Assembly: GCA_000403255.2 (NCBI GenBank)
Contig: KE159582.1
Span: 236,724-300,723, forward strand
DNA length: 64,000 nt
Source of the DNA: Lachnospiraceae bacterium 3-1
GTDB taxonomy: Bacteria > Bacillota > Clostridia > Lachnospirales > Lachnospiraceae
Direction: 5' to 3'
The translations under genes were made by a program, and so were the position numbers. A model generated the notes under the pieces. It did not search any database. It worked only from the letters and a program-made list of their open reading frames with translations, and was not told the origin of the DNA. Below, piece by piece: positions 26,179 through 34,874 of the stretch. Each line of letters starts with the position of its first letter. Within the stretch, counting starts at the first letter, position 1.

Positions 26179-26301
26179 ATGATAACTTCATCGGTTGGGA
26201 ACGTTACCGGAAAAGTTACCGGAAATGTTACCGAAAAGGTTTCCAGTAACTTACCGTGTGATGTTTTCGAAGGTAAATTTTTAAATTTATTAGGAGGATG
26301 A
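26179..26301 (+). other. Possible 40-residue leader ORF with 12-bp tandem repeats
   Basis: An open frame runs from ATG 26179 to TGA 26301 and its stop lies within the Shine-Dalgarno (GGAGGA) of the next gene. Within it GTTACCGGAAAA, GTTACCGGAAAT, GTTACCGAAAAG and the diverged GTTTCCAGTAAC follow each other at exactly 12-bp spacing (26203-26250), giving a repeated VTGK/VTGN/VTEK/VSSN peptide. An AAGGAG lies only 2 nt before the ATG, which is too close for good initiation. The first repeat also makes a near-palindrome GGGAACGTTACC (26198-26209), similar to LacI-family operators. It may be an operator array, a leader peptide or both. Confidence 0.35.
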
Positions 26302-26304
26302 AAG

Positions 26305-27714
26305 ATGAAAAAGAAGTTAGTATCATTGATGTTGGTAGCAGCAATGGCAGCAACTATGGCAGCAGGCTGTGGCTCAAACAATGGAAACGGTGGAAATGAC
26401 AAGGCTTCTGACAATGAGAATCAGACGGAAGAAAACAGTGATAGCGCAGAGGACGAGGAAGACGGTTCCCAGACAGCAAGCGGAGATGGCGCTGTTTATT
26501 ATCTGAATTTTAAGCCGGAGCAGGCGGACCAGTGGAAGGCTTTGGCAGAGACTTACACAGAGCAGACTGGTGTTCCAGTAACTGTAGAAACAGCAGCTTC
26601 TGGAACTTATGAATCCACATTGAAATCAGAGATGGCAAAGGATGAAGCGCCGACTTTGTTCCAGGTGAATGGTCCCGTTGGTTTGGCTTCCTGGAAGGAT
26701 TACTGCTATGACTTAAAGGACAGTGCAGTTTATAAGAATTTAAAGAGTGATGATTTTGCATTGATTTCTGATTCTGGCGAAGTACAGGGTATTGCATATG
26801 TAATCGAAACATATGGTTTGATTTACAACAAGAAATTGTTATCTGACTACTGTGCATTAGATGGAGCAAAAATCAAAGATGCTTCTGAAATTAACAGCTT
26901 TGCAAAATTAAAAGAGGTTGCAGATGATATTCAGGCAAAGAAGGATGACCTTGGAATCGTTGGCGCATTTACCTCAGCAGGTATGGATTCTTCTTCTGAC
27001 TGGAGATTTAAGACACATTTAGCAAATCTTCCAATTTACTATGAATACCAGACAGATGGCATTACTTCCACAGATGCTATTAAAGGTACATACCTGGATA
27101 ATTACAAAAATATGTGGGATCTCTACATTACAGATGCTACGGTAGAATCCACCATGTTATCCAGTGCAACTGGCGAAGACGCAGCAGCAGAATTTGCAAT
27201 GGGCGAAGCAGTATTCTATCAGAATGGAACATGGGCTTACAATGATATCAAAGACAACGAAGTAGCAGATGAAGACCTTGGTATGATGCCAATTTATATT
27301 GGTATGGAAGGAGAAGAAAATCAGGGACTTTGTACTGGATCTGAAAATTATTGGTGTGTAAATAAAAATGCTTCCCAGGAAGACATTGATGCAACATTGG
27401 CATTCTTGGAATGGGTAATTACTTCTGATGAAGGACGTACTTCCTTCCGGGATGAAATGGGATTTGTAACACCATTTACAACCTTTACAGAGGAATACCA
27501 GCCAGCAAACCCACTGGTAGCAGCTTCTCAGGAAGATATTGATGCAGGTCATGAGACTGTTGCATGGTGCTTTACTACAATGCCTTCCGAAAACTGGAAA
27601 AATAATGTAGGAAGTGCGTTGCTTGAATATGCACAGGGAACTGGAGAATGGGATGCAGTCGTAAGTGCATTTGTTGACGGATGGGCAGCTGAAGTGCAGG
27701 CAGTCAGCGAATAA
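26305..27714 (+). CDS. Sugar (malto-oligosaccharide) ABC transporter binding lipoprotein
   Basis: Extracytoplasmic solute-binding lipoprotein of 469 residues, family 1 of sugar-binding proteins. The lipobox is MAAGC with Cys near residue 23, followed by an acidic Asn/Glu/Asp linker of about 45 residues. The body shows ALAETYTEQTGVPVTVETAASGTYE and a C-terminal closed-form region typical of MalE/MsmE-like proteins. Maltodextrin specificity is inferred from malQ at the operon end. A strong GGAGGATGAAAG site precedes the ATG. Confidence 0.88.
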   Translation: MKKKLVSLMLVAAMAATMAAGCGSNNGNGGNDKASDNENQTEENSDSAEDEEDGSQTASGDGAVYYLNFKPEQADQWKALAETYTEQTGVPVTVETAASGTYESTLKSEMAKDEAPTLFQVNGPVGLASWKDYCYDLKDSAVYKNLKSDDFALISDSGEVQGIAYVIETYGLIYNKKLLSDYCALDGAKIKDASEINSFAKLKEVADDIQAKKDDLGIVGAFTSAGMDSSSDWRFKTHLANLPIYYEYQTDGITSTDAIKGTYLDNYKNMWDLYITDATVESTMLSSATGEDAAAEFAMGEAVFYQNGTWAYNDIKDNEVADEDLGMMPIYIGMEGEENQGLCTGSENYWCVNKNASQEDIDATLAFLEWVITSDEGRTSFRDEMGFVTPFTTFTEEYQPANPLVAASQEDIDAGHETVAWCFTTMPSENWKNNVGSALLEYAQGTGEWDAVVSAFVDGWAAEVQAVSE

Positions 27715-27746
27715 GCATTATCTTACGAAGTATAAGAGAAAAGAGA

Positions 27747-27777
27747 TAGGGGGTGGTAAACGCCACCCCTATTTTCA
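27747..27777 (+). terminator. Intercistronic hairpin after the binding-protein gene
   Basis: ATAGGGGGTGG (27747-27757, one bulged G) pairs with CCACCCCTAT (27763-27772) and is followed by TTTTC. A partial terminator or 3' stabiliser at this place fits the higher level of binding protein than permease usual in such operons. Confidence 0.65.
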
Positions 27778-27795
27778 AAACATGGGAGGTAATTT

Positions 27796-28638
27796 ATGCA
27801 AAAATCACTTAAAAAATATTTTCCTATTTTTGCACTGCCGACTTTGGTGGCATTTACAATTGGATTTATAGTTCCTTTTATTTTGGGCATCTATTTGTCA
27901 TTTTGCAAGTTTACAACGGTTACTGATGCAAAATTTATTGGTTTTGGCAATTATGCGAAAATATTTACAGACAAGACCTTTGGGCATGCTCTTTGGTATA
28001 CAGCTTTATTTACCATTGTGTCTGTATTATTGATTAATATTTTAGCATTTTCTGTAGCGATGCTTTTAACAAAGGGAATTAAGGGTACGAATATTTTTCG
28101 GACTGTATTTTTTATGCCGAACCTGATTGGTGGTATTGTTTTGGGATATATCTGGCAGCTTTTGTTAAATGGCATTTTGGCACATGTGCAAAAGACACTG
28201 ACTTATAACTCAGCGTATGGATTCTGGGGATTAGTTGTGCTGATGTGTTGGCAGCAAATTGGATACATGATGATTATCTATATTTCCGGTATTCAGAATA
28301 TTCCAGGGGAATTGATTGAGGCAGCCAAAATTGACGGCGCCACTTCCGGCCAGATTCTAAAAAATGTAACGATTCCTATGGTGATGCCTTCCATTACCAT
28401 TTGTACATTTTTAACATTAACCAATGGATTTAAGCTGTTTGACCAGAACCTTGCATTGACCAATGGAGAGCCTTCTAACATGTCAGAATTACTGGCATTG
28501 AATATTTATAATACCTTCTATGGAAGAACAGGGTTTGAAGGTGTTGGTCAGGCGAAGGCTGTCATATTCTTTATTTTGGTTGCATTGATTGCAGTGGGAC
28601 AGAATTATTTGACTAGAAGTAAGGAGGTGCAGCAGTAA
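27796..28638 (+). CDS. Sugar ABC transporter permease, MalF type
   Basis: Inner-membrane permease of 280 residues with six predicted spans and no long periplasmic insert. The coupling motif is ELIEAAKIDGATSGQILKNVTIP near residues 172-195. GGGAGG lies 8 nt upstream of the ATG. The stop overlaps the next start as TAATG. It should pair with the following permease and an ATPase encoded elsewhere. Confidence 0.9.
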   Translation: MQKSLKKYFPIFALPTLVAFTIGFIVPFILGIYLSFCKFTTVTDAKFIGFGNYAKIFTDKTFGHALWYTALFTIVSVLLINILAFSVAMLLTKGIKGTNIFRTVFFMPNLIGGIVLGYIWQLLLNGILAHVQKTLTYNSAYGFWGLVVLMCWQQIGYMMIIYISGIQNIPGELIEAAKIDGATSGQILKNVTIPMVMPSITICTFLTLTNGFKLFDQNLALTNGEPSNMSELLALNIYNTFYGRTGFEGVGQAKAVIFFILVALIAVGQNYLTRSKEVQQ

Positions 28639-29477
28639 TGGGTGTAAGAAAAGCAAAACACGGATGGATTTTTACAATATTTTTTAGTTTACTTTCAATT
28701 GCATGGGTATTTCCCATTATACTGGTATTGATCAATTCTTTTAAAAAGAAAGTGTATATCAGCCGAAAGCCTTTTGTTATTCCTACGGACAAAATGTTTG
28801 TAAAGTGGGACAATTATGTAAATGGTATGGAGAAAATACATTTCTTCGATGCATTTAAGAATTCCTTGTTCATTACCGTATTTTCTGTGGCAGTAATTAT
28901 TTTATGTACCTCTATGTGCGCATGGTATATATCCAGGGTAAAATCAAAATTTTCTTCTGGAATGTATTATTTATGTTTGTTTTCTATGATCGTGCCATTC
29001 CAGATGGTAATGTTTACGCTATCAAAATTGGCAAATATGTTGCATTTATCTAGTCCAGTTGGTATTATATTAGTGTATTTGGGATTTGGAGCCGGGCTTG
29101 CGGTGTTTATGTTCTGTGGATTTGTGCGGAGCATTCCGCTGGAAATTGAGGAAGCGGCCATGATTGACGGATGTACGCCAATCCAGACCTTTTTCCAGAT
29201 TGTATTTCCGATTTTAAAGCCTACCTGCATTACCGTAGCTATTCTTCAAGCAATGTGGATTTGGAATGACTATCTCTTGCCATATTTAGTATTGGATATC
29301 AAACGTTGGAAGACAATTCCAATTGCTATTCAGTATCTTAAGGGCGGATATGGTTCTGTGGATATGGGAGCTATGATGGCAATGCTGGTACTGGCAATTA
29401 TCCCGATTATCGTATTTTACATGGCGTGTCAGAAGCACATCATTGAAGGTGTGGTGGCAGGCGCAGTAAAAGGATAA
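28638..29477 (+). CDS. Sugar ABC transporter permease, MalG type
   Basis: Second permease, 279 residues and six spans. It carries the coupling motif EIEEAAMIDGCTPIQTFFQIVFP near residue 170 and ends with QKHIIEGVVAGAVKG, the usual end of MalG-like permeases. It is translationally coupled to the upstream permease (TAATG). The operon lacks an ATPase gene, as is common for family 1 sugar importers that share an MsmK-type ATPase. Confidence 0.9.
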   Translation: MGVRKAKHGWIFTIFFSLLSIAWVFPIILVLINSFKKKVYISRKPFVIPTDKMFVKWDNYVNGMEKIHFFDAFKNSLFITVFSVAVIILCTSMCAWYISRVKSKFSSGMYYLCLFSMIVPFQMVMFTLSKLANMLHLSSPVGIILVYLGFGAGLAVFMFCGFVRSIPLEIEEAAMIDGCTPIQTFFQIVFPILKPTCITVAILQAMWIWNDYLLPYLVLDIKRWKTIPIAIQYLKGGYGSVDMGAMMAMLVLAIIPIIVFYMACQKHIIEGVVAGAVKG

Positions 29478-29499
29478 CACTAAGGACAGGGGAAATGAT

Positions 29500-30528
29500 A
29501 TGTTGACGATTAAAGATATTGCAAAAGAATCTGGGTATTCCGTAAGTACAGTGTCCCGGGTGCTGAATAACCGAAGAGACGTCAGCCCGGAGGCCAAAAA
29601 GAGGATTACGGAAATCGTAGCAGCACGTCATTTTGTGCCCAATAACAATGCCAAACATTTAAAACAAAATAGCAGCAAAACCATTGCGGTATTGGTAAAA
29701 GGTACTTCAAATATGCTTTTTGCCAGTATCGTGGAGTCAATACAAAAAAGGGTGGAAGCCACCAGGTATACAGTGAGCATTAACTATATTGATGAAGATG
29801 ATAATGAAGTAGAAGAAGCTGTGATTGTCTGCCGAGAACACAAACCCCAGGGGATGGTGTTTTTGGGAGGCAATCCTAAATTTTTTGAGCAATCATTTCA
29901 GAAAGTAAATGTCCCATGTGTCCTGGTTACCAACCAGGGAGCAACGCTGGGATTTGAAAATTTATCCAGTGTAGCCACAGATGATGAAGCTGCGGCGGAA
30001 TATGCCATTGATTATCTGATTGGGCAGGGGCATAAAAAAATTGGGATACTGGGCGGTGATATTGTATTATCCCACACCAGTAAGCAAAGATATTTTGGAT
30101 GTGTCAAGAGTTTTCAGAAGCATCAAATTTCTTTTGATGAGCAGAAGTATTATGAAAAGTCAAGTTTTTCTTATGAAAGCGCTTATGAGGCAATGAAAAA
30201 TCTGCTTAAAAAAGCAGAGGATCTTACAGCAGTATTTGCGATGAGCGATGTAACTGCAATCGGGGCAATTCGTGCCATTATTGACAGCGGCAGACAGGTG
30301 CCGGAAGATATTTCGGTAATGGGGTTTGATGGGATTACCATGGCGGAATATTATAATCCGAAGCTGACCACGATACAGCAGCAGTATCGTGTTCTTGCGG
30401 GAAGAAGTGTAGAGATATTATTACAGAATATTGATTGGAACGTTGTGCCAATGCATGAAATCGTGCCGTTTCATTTGGTGCAAGGGGAAAGTGTAAAAAA
30501 AATAAATGCGTTTAACGCCGGGGATTGA
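29500..30528 (+). CDS. LacI-family transcription regulator
   Basis: DNA-binding repressor or activator of 342 residues. The N-terminal helix-turn-helix MLTIKDIAKESGYSVSTVSRVLNNR and hinge YNNAKHLK-like region are followed by a periplasmic-binding-protein-like sensor domain (residues ~60-335) with AVFAMSDVTAIGAIRAI and ISVMGFDGI. It sits inside the maltodextrin operon, which it probably controls; the near-palindrome at 26198-26209 is a candidate operator. The effector sugar is unknown. Confidence 0.9.
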   Translation: MLTIKDIAKESGYSVSTVSRVLNNRRDVSPEAKKRITEIVAARHFVPNNNAKHLKQNSSKTIAVLVKGTSNMLFASIVESIQKRVEATRYTVSINYIDEDDNEVEEAVIVCREHKPQGMVFLGGNPKFFEQSFQKVNVPCVLVTNQGATLGFENLSSVATDDEAAAEYAIDYLIGQGHKKIGILGGDIVLSHTSKQRYFGCVKSFQKHQISFDEQKYYEKSSFSYESAYEAMKNLLKKAEDLTAVFAMSDVTAIGAIRAIIDSGRQVPEDISVMGFDGITMAEYYNPKLTTIQQQYRVLAGRSVEILLQNIDWNVVPMHEIVPFHLVQGESVKKINAFNAGD

Positions 30529-30545
30529 GAAAAGGAGGTATCCAT

Positions 30546-32027
30546 ATGCGCAGCAGTGGAGTTTTAATGCATATTTCTTCTCTGCCTTCACCCTATGGGA
30601 TTGGAACTATGGGAAAAGAGGCACGGAAGTTTGTAGATTTTCTTGTGAAGGCAAAGCAGAGCTTTTGGCAGGTTCTGCCAATTTGCCCTACCAGTTATGG
30701 GGATTCGCCCTATCAGTCTTTTTCTAGCTTTGCAGGAAATCCATATTTTATTGATTTGGAGAAGCTTTGCAGTGAGAAGCTTTTAACGAGAAAAGAATGC
30801 CAGGCTTATGAATGGGGAAAAGATATTACAAAAGTAGATTATGGAATCCTCTATCAGAATCGGTATCCCCTATTACATAAAGCCTTTGACAGATTTAGGA
30901 AAAAGGTTCCAGAAGATTACGAAGATTTTTGCCAGGAGCAAGAAGACTGGCTGAATGATTATGCCTTGTTTATGGCTCTAAAAGACACCCATGATGGAGT
31001 GTCATGGACAGAGTGGGAGCAGGAGCTGAAAAAGCGTGAGCCAGGAGCCATAGAGCAGGCAAAAGAAGAGCTGGCAGAGGAAATTGATTTTTGGAAAATG
31101 CTGCAGTATTTATTTTATAAACAGTGGAAGGAATTGAAATCTTATGCAAATGATAAGGGAATCCGTATCATCGGGGATTTGCCCATTTATGTAGCCATGG
31201 ATAGTGCAGATGTGTGGGCGAATCCTTCTCTGTTCTATTTGGATGAGACATTAACTCCCATTGATGTGGCAGGGTGTCCCCCAGATGCGTTTTCCGACGA
31301 TGGACAGTTGTGGGGGAATCCGTTGTTTCGTTGGGACGTTATGAAAAATGACGGCTACCGTTGGTGGATGAAGCGGATGGATAAAATGTCAAAGCTTTTT
31401 GATGTGGTTCGAATTGATCATTTTCGGGGATTTGAATCCTATTATGCGATTCCCTTTGGTGATAAAACAGCAAGAAATGGACAGTGGCGGAAAGGGCCGG
31501 GGATTGAACTGTTTCATACCATAGAGCAGGAGCTTGGTAAGCTGGATATTATTGCAGAGGATTTGGGATTTTTGACAGAAGCTGTTCGGGATATGCTGGA
31601 AGCATCCGGTTATCCAGGCATGAAGTTAATCCAATTTGCTTTTGACACCAGAGAGGACGGAGATTATCTGCCTCATAATTATAATACAAATTCTGTAGTT
31701 TATGCTGGAACCCATGACAATGACACGATTCTGGGCTGGATGAAAACAGCTCCCAAGCCGTGTGTTGCTTTTGCGAAGGATTATTTGAATTTGAAAAAAG
31801 AGGAAGGGTATCATTGGGGTGTGATGCGGGCTGTCTGGGCTAGTGTTAGCGATACTGCAGTGGTGACCATGCAGGACTTGCTAGGTATTGGGAGCAAAGG
31901 GAGAATGAATACTCCATCTACCTTGGGCTGTAACTGGATGTGGCGCATGGAACCAGGCGCGATTGATGCGAAGCTAATCCGGCGTATTTGTAAACAGGTG
32001 GAGTTGTATGGGAGAATGCCAAAATAA
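30546..32027 (+). CDS. malQ: 4-alpha-glucanotransferase (amylomaltase)
   Basis: GH77 enzyme that disproportionates alpha-1,4-glucans, releasing glucose and longer dextrins in the cytoplasm. The 493-residue protein begins RSSGVLMHISSLPSPYGIG and contains FDVVRIDHFRGFESY (catalytic nucleophile Asp), IIAEDLGF (acid/base Glu) and VVYAGTHDNDT. ATG 30546 is preferred because AAAGGAGGT stands 6 nt before it; the frame also opens at a TTG overlapping the lacI stop. It converts the sugars imported by the operon. Confidence 0.95.
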   Translation: MRSSGVLMHISSLPSPYGIGTMGKEARKFVDFLVKAKQSFWQVLPICPTSYGDSPYQSFSSFAGNPYFIDLEKLCSEKLLTRKECQAYEWGKDITKVDYGILYQNRYPLLHKAFDRFRKKVPEDYEDFCQEQEDWLNDYALFMALKDTHDGVSWTEWEQELKKREPGAIEQAKEELAEEIDFWKMLQYLFYKQWKELKSYANDKGIRIIGDLPIYVAMDSADVWANPSLFYLDETLTPIDVAGCPPDAFSDDGQLWGNPLFRWDVMKNDGYRWWMKRMDKMSKLFDVVRIDHFRGFESYYAIPFGDKTARNGQWRKGPGIELFHTIEQELGKLDIIAEDLGFLTEAVRDMLEASGYPGMKLIQFAFDTREDGDYLPHNYNTNSVVYAGTHDNDTILGWMKTAPKPCVAFAKDYLNLKKEEGYHWGVMRAVWASVSDTAVVTMQDLLGIGSKGRMNTPSTLGCNWMWRMEPGAIDAKLIRRICKQVELYGRMPK

Positions 32028-32075
32028 AATTGTTTGCGGATAAACTTTCATGATCCTATTAGGAAGGGAGAGGGT

Positions 32076-33035
32076 ATGGGTAAGCGGAAAGAAACCAGAG
32101 ACAATATGTTTTATTTTATCGTGAACGCTGCCTCCAGAACGGGAAAAGGTAAAAAAATTTGGAGTCAGTTAGAAGCGGAATTGAAAAGACAGAACATATC
32201 CTATCAGGCATACCTTACGAAATACCAAGGACATGCGGGAGAATTGGCAGAGAAGCTAACTGGGAAACACAAAGAGAACATAATTTCTCTTGTAGTGGTA
32301 GGGGGTGATGGAACTGCCAATGAGGTAGTAAATGGAATCCGAGATTTTGAAAAAGTTCAGTTTGGCTATATTCCCATTGGTTCAGGCAATGATTTGGGCA
32401 GAGGGCTGGGTCTTCCAAAAGACCCGCTGGCTGCCCTAAGAGTAATTCTAGAATCCAAAGAACGATACGCAATGGATTTGGGAAAAGTGTCCTGGGGAAG
32501 AAAACTGGAGCACTGGGCATATTTTAATATTAGTTCCGGCATTGGCATGGATGCAGATGTCTGCAGGCGGGTGAATGCTGCTGGAATGAAGGTTTTTCTG
32601 AATCAATTGCATCTGGGGCGGCTGAGTTACTTTATTCAGACGGCAATGACGCTTGTGGAGATGCCTAAGGTCCAGGCGAGCGTTCAGTTTGCCTCAGGGG
32701 AGAAGAAACGAATTCATGGATTGATTTGCATGGCCGTTATGAACCATAAATGCGAGGGCGGCGGCTTGCCCATGGCGCCGAATGCTTCAGATCGGGATGG
32801 AAAGCTGTCTATTTGCTATATCCATGGAGTGACTAAGAGGAAGGCAGCATTTCTTTTGCTTATGCTGGTGAAAGGCAAGCATATTGGATTTCAGGGGATT
32901 GAGCTGGTGAATTGTGATTCTTGTACTTTGTGGTTAAAGGAGCCTATGGTGGGGCATACTGATGGAGAGGATTTGGGTGATTTGGTGCATTTAAAGTATG
33001 AGTGTTTGCCAGGCGCTTTGAAAATAATGAAATAA
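32076..33035 (+). CDS. Diacylglycerol/lipid kinase family protein
   Basis: Cytoplasmic DAGK-catalytic-domain protein, 319 residues, of the YegS/DgkB type that phosphorylates diacylglycerol or related lipids. Motifs are FYFIVNAASRTGKGKKIW, the nucleotide-binding VVVGGDGTANEVVNG near residue 74, and GSGNDLGRGLGLP near 103. ATG 32076 is supported by AGGAAGGGAGAGGG; a later Met at 32106 would also give a family-like start. It lies between malQ and spoIVA and has no evident link to either. Confidence 0.87.
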   Translation: MGKRKETRDNMFYFIVNAASRTGKGKKIWSQLEAELKRQNISYQAYLTKYQGHAGELAEKLTGKHKENIISLVVVGGDGTANEVVNGIRDFEKVQFGYIPIGSGNDLGRGLGLPKDPLAALRVILESKERYAMDLGKVSWGRKLEHWAYFNISSGIGMDADVCRRVNAAGMKVFLNQLHLGRLSYFIQTAMTLVEMPKVQASVQFASGEKKRIHGLICMAVMNHKCEGGGLPMAPNASDRDGKLSICYIHGVTKRKAAFLLLMLVKGKHIGFQGIELVNCDSCTLWLKEPMVGHTDGEDLGDLVHLKYECLPGALKIMK

Positions 33036-33052
33036 TCTTTGTACCATTTTTG

Positions 33053-33081
33053 GAATTCCTTATAAACTTCCTGCATATACT
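33053..33081 (+). promoter_or_regulatory. Candidate sigma-E promoter for spoIVA
   Basis: CATATACT (33074-33081) matches the sigma-E -10 consensus at all but one defined base. GAATTCC (33053-33059), 14 bp upstream, matches about half of the -35. spoIVA is a sigma-E gene in Bacillus and Clostridium. Confidence 0.45.
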
Positions 33082-33108
33082 GATAACAGTAGAACAGGAG
33101 GTTTTTTT

Positions 33109-34596
33109 ATGGAAAATATTAATACTGGTACATATAATATTTACAAAGATATCAGTGTCAGAACCAATGGAGATATCTATATCGGGGTGGTAGGGCCTGT
33201 GAGAACAGGTAAATCTACATTTATCAAACGATTTATGGATGTAATGGTTCTGCCGGAAATGGATGATGTACATAGCAGAGAACGTGCCACGGATGAGCTC
33301 CCCCAGTCAGCCCAGGGAAAAACGATTATGACGACAGAGCCAAAATTTGTGCCGAAGGAAGCTGCAAAAATCAAACTAAATGAAGATTTGGAGGTTAGCG
33401 TAAGGCTGATTGATTGTGTGGGATTCATGGTGGACGGGGCCACCGGGCATTTGGAGGAAGGAACAGAGCGGATGGTGAAAACCCCCTGGTTCGACTATGA
33501 GGTTCCTTTTACCCAGGCAGCGGAAATTGGCACCCAAAAGGTTATCAGAGAGCATTCGAATATTGGGATTGTAATTACTACAGATGGTTCCATTACGGAG
33601 CTTCCCAGGGAAAGCTATATTCCTGCGGAGGAGAAAACCATTGCTGGGTTAAAAAAATTAGGCAAGCCGTTTATTTTGCTGTTAAATACACAAAAGCCTT
33701 ATGGAGCAGAAAGTCAAAAGCTAGCGGAAGAGCTTACAGAAAAATATGGTGTTTCCACCTTGCCAGTCAACTGCGAGCAGCTTAGAAAAGATGATATTTT
33801 TCGTATTCTGGAAGGAATTCTCTATGAATTTCCCATTGAACGGGTGGATTTTTTCTTGCCAAAATGGGTGGAGATGTTGGAAAATACCCACAAAATCAAA
33901 GAAAATATCATCCAGAATGCTATGCAGATTCTAAAGAAATTTACCTTTGCCAAGGATGTGAGAAATACACAGCTTGTACCGGAGGGGGAATATATCCGCA
34001 GGATGAAGCTGGATAAGGTGGAGCTTTCCAGAGGATGTGTTCAGATTATTTTTGATATAGATCAAAAATATTATTATGAAAATATGAGTGAGCTGACTGG
34101 AGTGCCTATTTCCGGGGAGTATCAGTTGATTTCCATGATAAAAGAATTGTCTGCGATGAAGAAAGAGTATGATAAAGTGGGAAGCGCTATGGAGGCGGTA
34201 AAGCAGAAAGGGTATGGTGTGGTAACGCCTCAGCTTACCGATATTGAAATTGAAGAGCCGATACTTATTCGTCATGGAAATAAATTTGGCGTGAAAATCA
34301 AAGCGCAGTCTCCCTCCATACATATGATTAAAGCCAATGTGGAGACGGAAATCGCTCCTATTATCGGAAGCGAGGAGCAGGCGCAGGATCTGATTGGATA
34401 TATTAAGACCTCCAGAGAGCAGGAAGAGGGAATCTGGCAGACCAATATTTTCGGAAAATCCATTGGGGAACTGGTGGAGGATGGAATTCGCAGTAAAATC
34501 ACCATGATGGATGATGAAAGTCAGGTGAAGCTGCAGGATACAATGCAGAAAATTGTCAACGACAGCAATGGGGGATTGGTGTGCATTATTATATAG
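33109..34596 (+). CDS. spoIVA: Stage IV sporulation protein A, spore-coat morphogenetic ATPase
   Basis: Mother-cell protein that polymerises on the outer forespore membrane, using ATP, to form the coat basement layer. The 495-residue length equals the family's. The N-terminal ATPase has Walker A GPVRTGKSTFIKRFM near residue 29 and a Walker-B-like RLIDCVGFMVDGATGH near 105, with the C-terminal membrane-targeting end NDSNGGLVCIII. A GGAGG site precedes the ATG. It is monocistronic, with a strong terminator after it. Confidence 0.97.
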   Translation: MENINTGTYNIYKDISVRTNGDIYIGVVGPVRTGKSTFIKRFMDVMVLPEMDDVHSRERATDELPQSAQGKTIMTTEPKFVPKEAAKIKLNEDLEVSVRLIDCVGFMVDGATGHLEEGTERMVKTPWFDYEVPFTQAAEIGTQKVIREHSNIGIVITTDGSITELPRESYIPAEEKTIAGLKKLGKPFILLLNTQKPYGAESQKLAEELTEKYGVSTLPVNCEQLRKDDIFRILEGILYEFPIERVDFFLPKWVEMLENTHKIKENIIQNAMQILKKFTFAKDVRNTQLVPEGEYIRRMKLDKVELSRGCVQIIFDIDQKYYYENMSELTGVPISGEYQLISMIKELSAMKKEYDKVGSAMEAVKQKGYGVVTPQLTDIEIEEPILIRHGNKFGVKIKAQSPSIHMIKANVETEIAPIIGSEEQAQDLIGYIKTSREQEEGIWQTNIFGKSIGELVEDGIRSKITMMDDESQVKLQDTMQKIVNDSNGGLVCIII

Positions 34597-34604
34597 GAGA
34601 AAAG

Positions 34605-34643
34605 CAGGGACACAGGTGACAGGGCCGTGTCCCTGTTCTTTTA
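34605..34643 (+). terminator. Terminator of spoIVA
   Basis: CAGGGACAC (34605-34613) pairs perfectly with GTGTCCCTG (34627-34635), then TTCTTTTA. It begins 9 nt after the stop. Confidence 0.85.
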
Positions 34644-34828
34644 TTCTACGGGAAAGACCTTGTCACGCTAACGCGTGAAAGTATCTTTTCGATAGAATAA
34701 AAAAGCTCTTATCGCACTGCGGCGGGTATGAAATTTGTCGCAAAGCGACCCGCCGCAGGCGGAGAATCCTGCAAAGCAGGATTCTTTCTTGTATAACAGT
34801 TGCGAATTATGAAAAATTTCGTTATACT
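34640..34828. repeat. Multi-hairpin dispersed repeat
   Basis: About 190 bp hold a series of inverted repeats: TATTCTA...TAGAATA enclosing TCACGC-taac-GCGTGA; GCGGCGGG...CCCGCCGC enclosing GTCGC-aaa-GCGAC; GAATCCTGC-aaa-GCAGGATTC; and GTATAAC...GTTATAC. The unit has no convincing gene. Its minus-strand translation (segment LLYKKESCFAGFSACGG) resembles short 'hypothetical proteins' that I recall from many Lachnospiraceae genomes, which suggests a dispersed repeat misread as genes. Confidence 0.6.
34800..34828 (+). promoter_or_regulatory. Sigma-A promoter for the MBL gene, inside the repeat end
   Basis: TTGCGA (34800-34805) and TATACT (34823-34828) are 17 bp apart. The -10 lies in the last inverted repeat of the upstream element, 46 nt before the start codon. 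Confidence 0.6.
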
Positions 34829-34874
34829 GGAACGAGAATAAGAGAAAAAGAATTATGAGAAAAGAGGAAAAACA

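Noticed and set aside
26203-26250. 12-bp direct repeats considered as a CRISPR array
   Set aside because: The units abut without spacers and are too short; no cas gene is present.
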